A stretch of DNA of 10,105 nucleotides from Flavobacteriales bacterium (lineage in GTDB: Bacteria; Bacteroidota; Bacteroidia; Flavobacteriales; Crocinitomicaceae). A program made the translations under genes and the position numbers. Positions 6,875-10,105 of this stretch are shown here, one piece after another; position 1 is the first letter of the stretch, and every line of letters starts with the position of its first letter. Location of the stretch: the NCBI GenBank assembly GCA_947375085.1, contig CANCEQ010000105.1, positions 1 through 10,105 on the forward strand, in the 5' to 3' direction. The notes beneath the pieces are model-generated. The model was not told where the DNA came from and ran no database searches. It saw only the letters and a program-made list of their open reading frames with translations.

Positions 6875-7738
6875 TTATTTAAATTTCTGTCTAAATGCTT
6901 CTGGAGTATAACCAGTATGTTTTTTAAAGAAACGAATAAAATAAGAAATGTCTTCATAACCTAAATCAAATGCAATTTGATTTATTTGATTTGAAGTAGC
7001 AAGAATATTTCTTTTTGATTCTAAAATAATATTTTCATTGATTATTTCAGAACAAGTTTTACCTAAAGTTTGTTTTGTGATTGAATTCAATTGGTAACCT
7101 GAAATATTTAACATTTTAGCATATTCAGACACCTGTTTTATTTTATAAATATGAGTACCTATAAGTTCTAAAAGTTCCTCAAGCCGTTCTTGTGCGTATG
7201 TGTTTTCGATATTTAAAGTTGTTGAAGTACTTCGTTTATTTCTAATAAACTCTATTAAAAAAATGCCTAAATTAGCTTTTATCACTTCAATGAAACCTTC
7301 TTGTTTCTCACCATTTTCATTGTATATCTGCTGTACTAACCTATATAGTTTTTCAAAATTATCATTTTCTAGATGGCAATGATTTTTAATACTTGCTCTA
7401 AATAGAGTTTTTTTTCGGTCATTATCAAACGGATAATAGAATGCATTTTCAAATTGCAATAAATAACCTTTACTTTCTTTATCAAGTGATATTTTATGAA
7501 CTTGACCTGGTCTCATAAAGAATATTGAACCGTCAAAAACGTTATATGATTTGAAATCTATTTCATGACTTCCTTTTCCAGTTTTTACTATTAGTAAATA
7601 AAAGAAATCATGTCTATGTATATCCTGAACAAGGTCTTGTCCATCTAGAATAGTTGCTAAATCACGTATACTAAAGTTTCCTGATAAATCAGGTTCTTTT
7701 CGAGATTTTTGAATTTGTCGTACAGGAATGTTTTTCAT
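6875..7738 (-). CDS. Cupin-AraC family transcriptional regulator
   Basis: This 287-residue regulator has an N-terminal cupin-like sensor (about 30-120: HRHDFFYLLIVKTGKGSHEIDF, FDGSIFFMRPGQVH, KGYLLQF) and a C-terminal double helix-turn-helix of AraC/XylS type (about 185-287). The second half is very typical: QINQIAFDLGYEDISYFIRFFKKHTGYTPEAFRQKFK. Proteins of this family bind paired direct-repeat half-sites as dimers and usually activate. Such half-sites, at 21-bp spacing, occur before the barrel gene and before the membrane protein/flavoprotein operon, so these are its probable targets. No matching box was found before its own start, so there is no evidence for autoregulation. The inducer is unknown. 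The ATG at 7738 is the only early methionine in frame. Confidence 0.92.
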   Translation of the reverse strand: MKNIPVRQIQKSRKEPDLSGNFSIRDLATILDGQDLVQDIHRHDFFYLLIVKTGKGSHEIDFKSYNVFDGSIFFMRPGQVHKISLDKESKGYLLQFENAFYYPFDNDRKKTLFRASIKNHCHLENDNFEKLYRLVQQIYNENGEKQEGFIEVIKANLGIFLIEFIRNKRSTSTTLNIENTYAQERLEELLELIGTHIYKIKQVSEYAKMLNISGYQLNSITKQTLGKTCSEIINENIILESKRNILATSNQINQIAFDLGYEDISYFIRFFKKHTGYTPEAFRQKFK

Positions 7739-7746
7739 TAATATTT

Positions 7747-7775
7747 CAAAAATAACATAAAAACATTAAAATCAA
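7747..7775 (-). promoter_or_regulatory. Possible promoter of the AraC regulator gene
   Basis: On the minus strand TTG at 7775-7773 and TATTTTTG at 7754-7747 (perfect TAnnTTTG) are 18 bases apart. The -7 box is only 8 bases from the ATG at 7738, so the leader would be about five bases, which is nearly leaderless. The region is AT-rich, so a chance match is possible. Confidence 0.4.
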
Positions 7776-7833
7776 TTTTTATAGTTTTTATTTAAGAAGT
7801 TTCAATGATTAACTTTAATGAAAATTATTTAAG

Positions 7834-7864
7834 GGGCGTTCATAAATGAACGCCCGTTTTTTTT
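7834..7864 (+). terminator. Strong intrinsic terminator, plus strand, with no upstream plus gene
   Basis: GGGCGTTCAT (7834-7843) pairs perfectly with ATGAACGCCC (7846-7855), and after one G a run of eight T follows (7857-7864). The stem is GC-rich at its base in otherwise AT-rich DNA. The T-run orients it for plus-strand transcripts, yet every gene to its left in the window is on the minus strand. It may insulate the hip operon from antisense or divergent transcription, end a small RNA, or be left from a lost gene. Confidence 0.8.
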
Positions 7865-7873
7865 ACACTAAAC

Positions 7874-7971
7874 TATATGTAAATAGATATAAAATTAAAA
7901 ATAAAAGCTTAAATATATGCAATAACATATAATTTCGTATATTTACTTCGTTTTATATTCAAATACATATA
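7874..7971 (+). promoter_or_regulatory. Three operator-like elements at exact 40-bp spacing, hip operon control region
   Basis: The core is TATATG-N6-CATATA. The copy at 7914-7931 is perfect. The copy at 7874-7891 reads TATATG-N6-GATATA and that at 7954-7971 reads TATATT-N6-CATATA, with one mismatch each. Starts are 7874, 7914 and 7954, exactly 40 bp apart, and the last one abuts the hipB ATG. Promoter-like TAATTTCG (7930-7937) and TATATTTA (7938-7945) lie among them. HipB-family repressors bind several palindromes before their own operon, so autorepression is the likely function. The DNA is very AT-rich, which raises the chance of accidental matches, but the exact periodicity argues against this. 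Confidence 0.6.
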
Positions 7972-8184
7972 ATGAAGAATTTATCAGAGTTTGTGAAAGA
8001 GCGCAGAAAAGAGGTGAATCTTACTCAAGAAGAATTCGCTGAACGAACTGGGGTTGCTTTAACTGTAATACGTAAAATTGAACAAGGAAAAACAAACATG
8101 AATTTGGATAAGGTAAATCTTGTTCTTAAAATGTTTGGACATGAACTTGTACCAATGGATAGTAAAGAAGTAAACTCTAAATAA
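7972..8184 (+). CDS. hipB: HipB-like XRE-family antitoxin/repressor
   Basis: This 70-residue protein is almost entirely a helix-turn-helix of the XRE/Cro type (about residues 4-60): LSEFVKERRKEVNLTQEEFA, ERTGVALTVIRKIEQGKTN and NLDKVNLVLKMFGHEL. It is followed by a short polar tail. HipB proteins dimerise, bind operators before the operon and hold the HipA or HipT kinase in a complex. Three spaced operator-like sequences lie immediately upstream, which fits autorepression. The next gene starts 7 bases later. The tail lacks a clear C-terminal tryptophan of the kind described for E. coli HipB. Confidence 0.9.
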   Translation: MKNLSEFVKERRKEVNLTQEEFAERTGVALTVIRKIEQGKTNMNLDKVNLVLKMFGHELVPMDSKEVNSK

Positions 8185-8191
8185 TTGAATT

Positions 8192-8533
8192 ATGAGAAGC
8201 GCATCCATTTTATATAAAGATATTCATGCAGGTATTTTAGTTGAAACCGATGAAGGTGAATACACTTTTCAATATGATACAGCATATATTGAAAAATACC
8301 CATCCCAATTTATAACTTTTACGATGCCAGTTGCAAATGAAAAGTATATCAATAGTCGTTTGTTTCCTTTTTTTGAAGGTTTGATTCCTGAAGGATGGTT
8401 ATTAGAAGTAGCATCTAAAAATTGGAAAATTAAATCAAATGACAGAATGGGATTATTACTAGCTTGTTGTCAGAATTGTATAGGTGCTGTTAGTGTTTTA
8501 CCAATAATTGAAAATGATGGAGAACATGAATAA
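8192..8533 (+). CDS. hipS: HipS-like protein: stand-alone HipA N-terminal subdomain
   Basis: This 113-residue protein matches the N-terminal subdomain 1 of HipA kinases. The segments ILYKDIHAGILVETDEGEYTF, PSQFITFTMPV, FPFFEGLIPEGWLLEVASKN and GLLLACCQNCIGAVSVLP are in the usual order. It ends just where a full-length HipA would go on into the kinase, so it is a separate gene. In the E. coli O127 HipBST system the equivalent small protein HipS is the main antitoxin for the HipT kinase. A similar role is inferred here from order and size. It overlaps the kinase gene by 8 bases, so the two are probably translationally coupled. A broken HipA is unlikely because both parts are complete and have proper start and stop codons. 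Confidence 0.85.
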   Translation: MRSASILYKDIHAGILVETDEGEYTFQYDTAYIEKYPSQFITFTMPVANEKYINSRLFPFFEGLIPEGWLLEVASKNWKIKSNDRMGLLLACCQNCIGAVSVLPIIENDGEHE

Positions 8534-9479
8534 TATAAAGGTTGCAAATAAATGTTTGTATTGTTATGGTGAATTACATAACGAAATAGATTTTCATTCT
8601 GCTTGTAGTTTATCTTTTTTTGGTTTAAAGGAAGCCCCAAAATTGGCTTATACAATCAATCAAATGGACGAACTGGCAAAAAATGTGATTGAAAGAAGTA
8701 TTGCTGTTCCAGGTGTTCAAGCAAAACTTTCACTTTCATTAATAAAAGAAGCGAATGATAAATCGGATTCACGATTAACTGTTGTTGGTGCTTTAGGTGG
8801 TAATTACATTTTTAAACCACCATCAGAAGATTTTCCTGAAATGCCAGAAAACGAACATGTAACAATGAAAATTGCGGAATCTTTCGGAATTAAGACTGTG
8901 CCATCAAGTTTAATTCGTTTACAATCAGGTGAATTATCATACATCACTAAAAGAGTTGATAGAACAAATCAAGGAGATAAAATACATATGATTGATATGT
9001 TTCAAATTACTGAAGCATTTGATAAGTATAAAAGTTCGATGGAAAAAATCGGAAAAGCACTCAATAGTTTCTCCAATAATCCATTATTAGATAATATCTT
9101 TTTCTTTGAAATCACATTATTCAGTTTTCTTACAGGAAACAATGATATGCATTTAAAAAATTTCTCAATGATTGAAACTATTTCAGGTTGGTCCTTGTCC
9201 CCAGCTTATGATTTATTAAACGTTGCTATTTTAAATCCAAAAGATACAGAAGAATTAGCATTAACAATTCAAGGGAAAAAGCGAAAACTTACTAAAGAAA
9301 ATTTCATTCATTTGGGAGAAGATTTAGGTTTAACACCTAAACAAATCAATAGTGTTTTTAAGCGATTTATTAAAAATAAAAAAATCGCTTTTAATTGGAT
9401 TGAGTCCTCTTTTTTGACTTTTGAAATGAAAGAGAAGTATAAAAGTGTTTTATTTGAACGGTATTCTAAAATTGAATAA
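8526..9479 (+). CDS. hipT: HipT-like serine/threonine kinase toxin
   Basis: With the ATG at 8526 the product has 317 residues; this start overlaps the hipS stop by 8 bases and has GGAG upstream. ATGs at 8514 or 8517 are possible. Order of features: a Cys/His knuckle (CLYC at 10-13, HSAC at 24-27); a glycine-rich loop region RSIAVPGVQAKLS at 57-69; a likely ATP-contacting Lys97 in YIFKPP; KRVDRT (142-147) with HMIDMFQ; the catalytic loop TGNNDMHLKNFS with Asp207 (203-214); and the metal-binding SPAYDLL with Asp229. HipA-family kinases phosphorylate a translation factor, known cases being GltX for HipA and TrpS for HipT. The target here is not predictable. The serine two residues after the first loop serine, equivalent to HipA Ser150, is alanine (S58-I-A60), which affects autophosphorylation control. 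Confidence 0.9.
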   Translation: MNNIKVANKCLYCYGELHNEIDFHSACSLSFFGLKEAPKLAYTINQMDELAKNVIERSIAVPGVQAKLSLSLIKEANDKSDSRLTVVGALGGNYIFKPPSEDFPEMPENEHVTMKIAESFGIKTVPSSLIRLQSGELSYITKRVDRTNQGDKIHMIDMFQITEAFDKYKSSMEKIGKALNSFSNNPLLDNIFFFEITLFSFLTGNNDMHLKNFSMIETISGWSLSPAYDLLNVAILNPKDTEELALTIQGKKRKLTKENFIHLGEDLGLTPKQINSVFKRFIKNKKIAFNWIESSFLTFEMKEKYKSVLFERYSKIE

Positions 9480-9661
9480 AAATAAGATGGTTTTAAACTT
9501 CAGAAAAATACTCGGAAATTGAACTTTCATCCAAAATACTAGTTATGATTAATTCAGAATTTTATTTAACATTTTCGGCAGTATGTAATAATTCCTTACA
9601 CACTGAAACTATTTCCTTTTAATGACATGCCAAACATAAGAAAGAACTCAATAATATTTTT

Positions 9662-9688
9662 AACCTGGTGTTTTTATTACACCAAGTT
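9662..9688. terminator. Hairpin between convergent genes
   Basis: AACCTGGTGT (9662-9671) pairs with ACACCAAGTT (9679-9688) around a 7-base loop. The single imperfect position is a G-U pair on the minus-strand RNA but a mismatch on the plus-strand RNA, which favours use by the minus-strand gene that ends at 9708. No T-run follows on either side, so it is a weak terminator call. The rest of 9480-9707 shows no gene I can support. Confidence 0.45.
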
Positions 9689-9707
9689 GAAAATAAATCA
9701 ATTTAAC

Positions 9708-10076
9708 TCATCTATCAATTGCTACCCAAAAATCTCCATTGTCAACACATTCTTGACAAAATAGCGTTAAAAATCTTAATGCGTTTGGATAGGTTCCCCA
9801 ACCATTTGGGGAATTATACGTTTCAGCTTCAGATTTATTTAAAAGCATTTTAGAAATTGCTTTTACTAATTTTGGAGCAACTTCGCTTCCTTTAAATCCC
9901 TCAACTTCGTCAATCCAATAGTCACAATCAAGCGCCCAACTAAACATCTTATTCAAATTAAACGTAATATTTAGGTCTGAATTAATGAATAAGCCTAACT
10001 CTTCTGCTTTTTCATAATCTTCGAAACCTGTTTTAATACTTTCCACATTCTTATGGAATTCTACATCATAACTCAT
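9708..10076 (-). CDS. Small conserved protein of unknown function (NxTxN / GWGTY type)
   Basis: This 122-residue protein has no signal peptide and no membrane segment, so it is probably cytoplasmic. It opens with MSYDVEF, has an N-x-T-x-N motif (DLNITFNLNKMFSWAL), an acidic middle, and a conserved-looking NSPNGWGTYPNALRFLTLF near the end. This combination recalls a family of small uncharacterised proteins found in many bacteria and phages, remembered here rather than searched. It is acidic overall and rich in Trp and Cys (C51, C109, C112 or nearby). Such compact acidic proteins are sometimes immunity proteins, but no toxin gene is visible beside it. It runs toward the hip operon and its promoter is probably outside or at the window edge. 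Confidence 0.75.
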   Translation of the reverse strand: MSYDVEFHKNVESIKTGFEDYEKAEELGLFINSDLNITFNLNKMFSWALDCDYWIDEVEGFKGSEVAPKLVKAISKMLLNKSEAETYNSPNGWGTYPNALRFLTLFCQECVDNGDFWVAIDR

Positions 10077-10105
10077 ATATATTTATTTATTAATTACATT
10101 TTTCA

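Noticed and set aside
8508..8525. TTG at 8508 as the start of the kinase gene
   Set aside because: ATG codons follow at 8514, 8517 and 8526. The conserved-looking part begins after the last one, which also has GGAG upstream.
8470..8655. Minus-strand open frame across the hipS-hipT junction
   Set aside because: It lies antisense to two well-supported genes and has no recognisable protein features.
8192..9479. The split HipA reading frames as a frameshifted pseudogene
   Set aside because: Both parts have complete domains, proper starts and stops, and an 8-base overlap typical of coupled genes. The order matches the known three-gene HipBST type.
9545..9622. A 25-codon plus-strand reading frame after the hip operon
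   Set aside because: It is too short, has no recognisable similarity and no clear promoter or ribosome site. Frames of this length occur by chance.

Overview
The window is AT-rich DNA from a member of the Bacteroidota, most likely a Flavobacteriaceae-type organism. Supporting signs are a TonB-dependent receptor with a carboxypeptidase-like regulatory domain, a secreted protease with a type IX secretion (T9SS) C-terminal sorting domain, and promoter elements that fit the Bacteroidota TTG...TAnnTTTG pattern rather than the E. coli -35/-10 pattern. No rRNA, tRNA, CRISPR array or insertion sequence was recognised.

Region 1 (1-4661, minus strand) looks like a secreted-protease and uptake locus. 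In transcription order it holds a small secreted protein of unknown function, a 688-residue metzincin-like metalloprotease with a T9SS sorting tail, a PAS-LuxR regulator, and then a TonB-dependent receptor cut by the window edge. Two near-identical palindromes (ATACTGAT-NN-ATCAGTAT) sit at the same distance from a promoter-like box, one before the protease operon and one before the receptor. The regulator gene lies between them, so a LuxR-activated two-promoter regulon is the simplest reading.

Region 2 (4681-7775, minus strand) is a second regulated module. It has a cupin-AraC regulator, a small outer-membrane beta-barrel-like protein, a tiny two-helix membrane protein and a thioredoxin-reductase-like flavoprotein that carries a Tat-type signal. 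Two promoters in this module each carry a pair of (A/G)TCCTAT boxes repeated at exactly 21 bp. In both, a TAnnTTTG box begins exactly 22 bp from the proximal repeat. This is the layout expected of an AraC-family activator and links the barrel gene to the membrane protein/flavoprotein operon.

Region 3 (7834-9479, plus strand) is a tripartite HipBST-like toxin-antitoxin operon: a HipB-like repressor, a separate HipA N-terminal subdomain (HipS-like) and a separate kinase (HipT-like). Three operator-like elements with exact 40-bp spacing precede it. A strong plus-strand terminator lies just upstream with no plus-strand gene in this window to terminate.

Region 4 (9662-10076, minus strand) holds a hairpin and a small conserved protein of unknown function that converges on the hip operon. 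The intergenic stretches are all shorter than about 300 bases. The most noteworthy content is regulatory: three independent sets of repeated DNA sites with fixed geometry, each beside a plausible cognate regulator.
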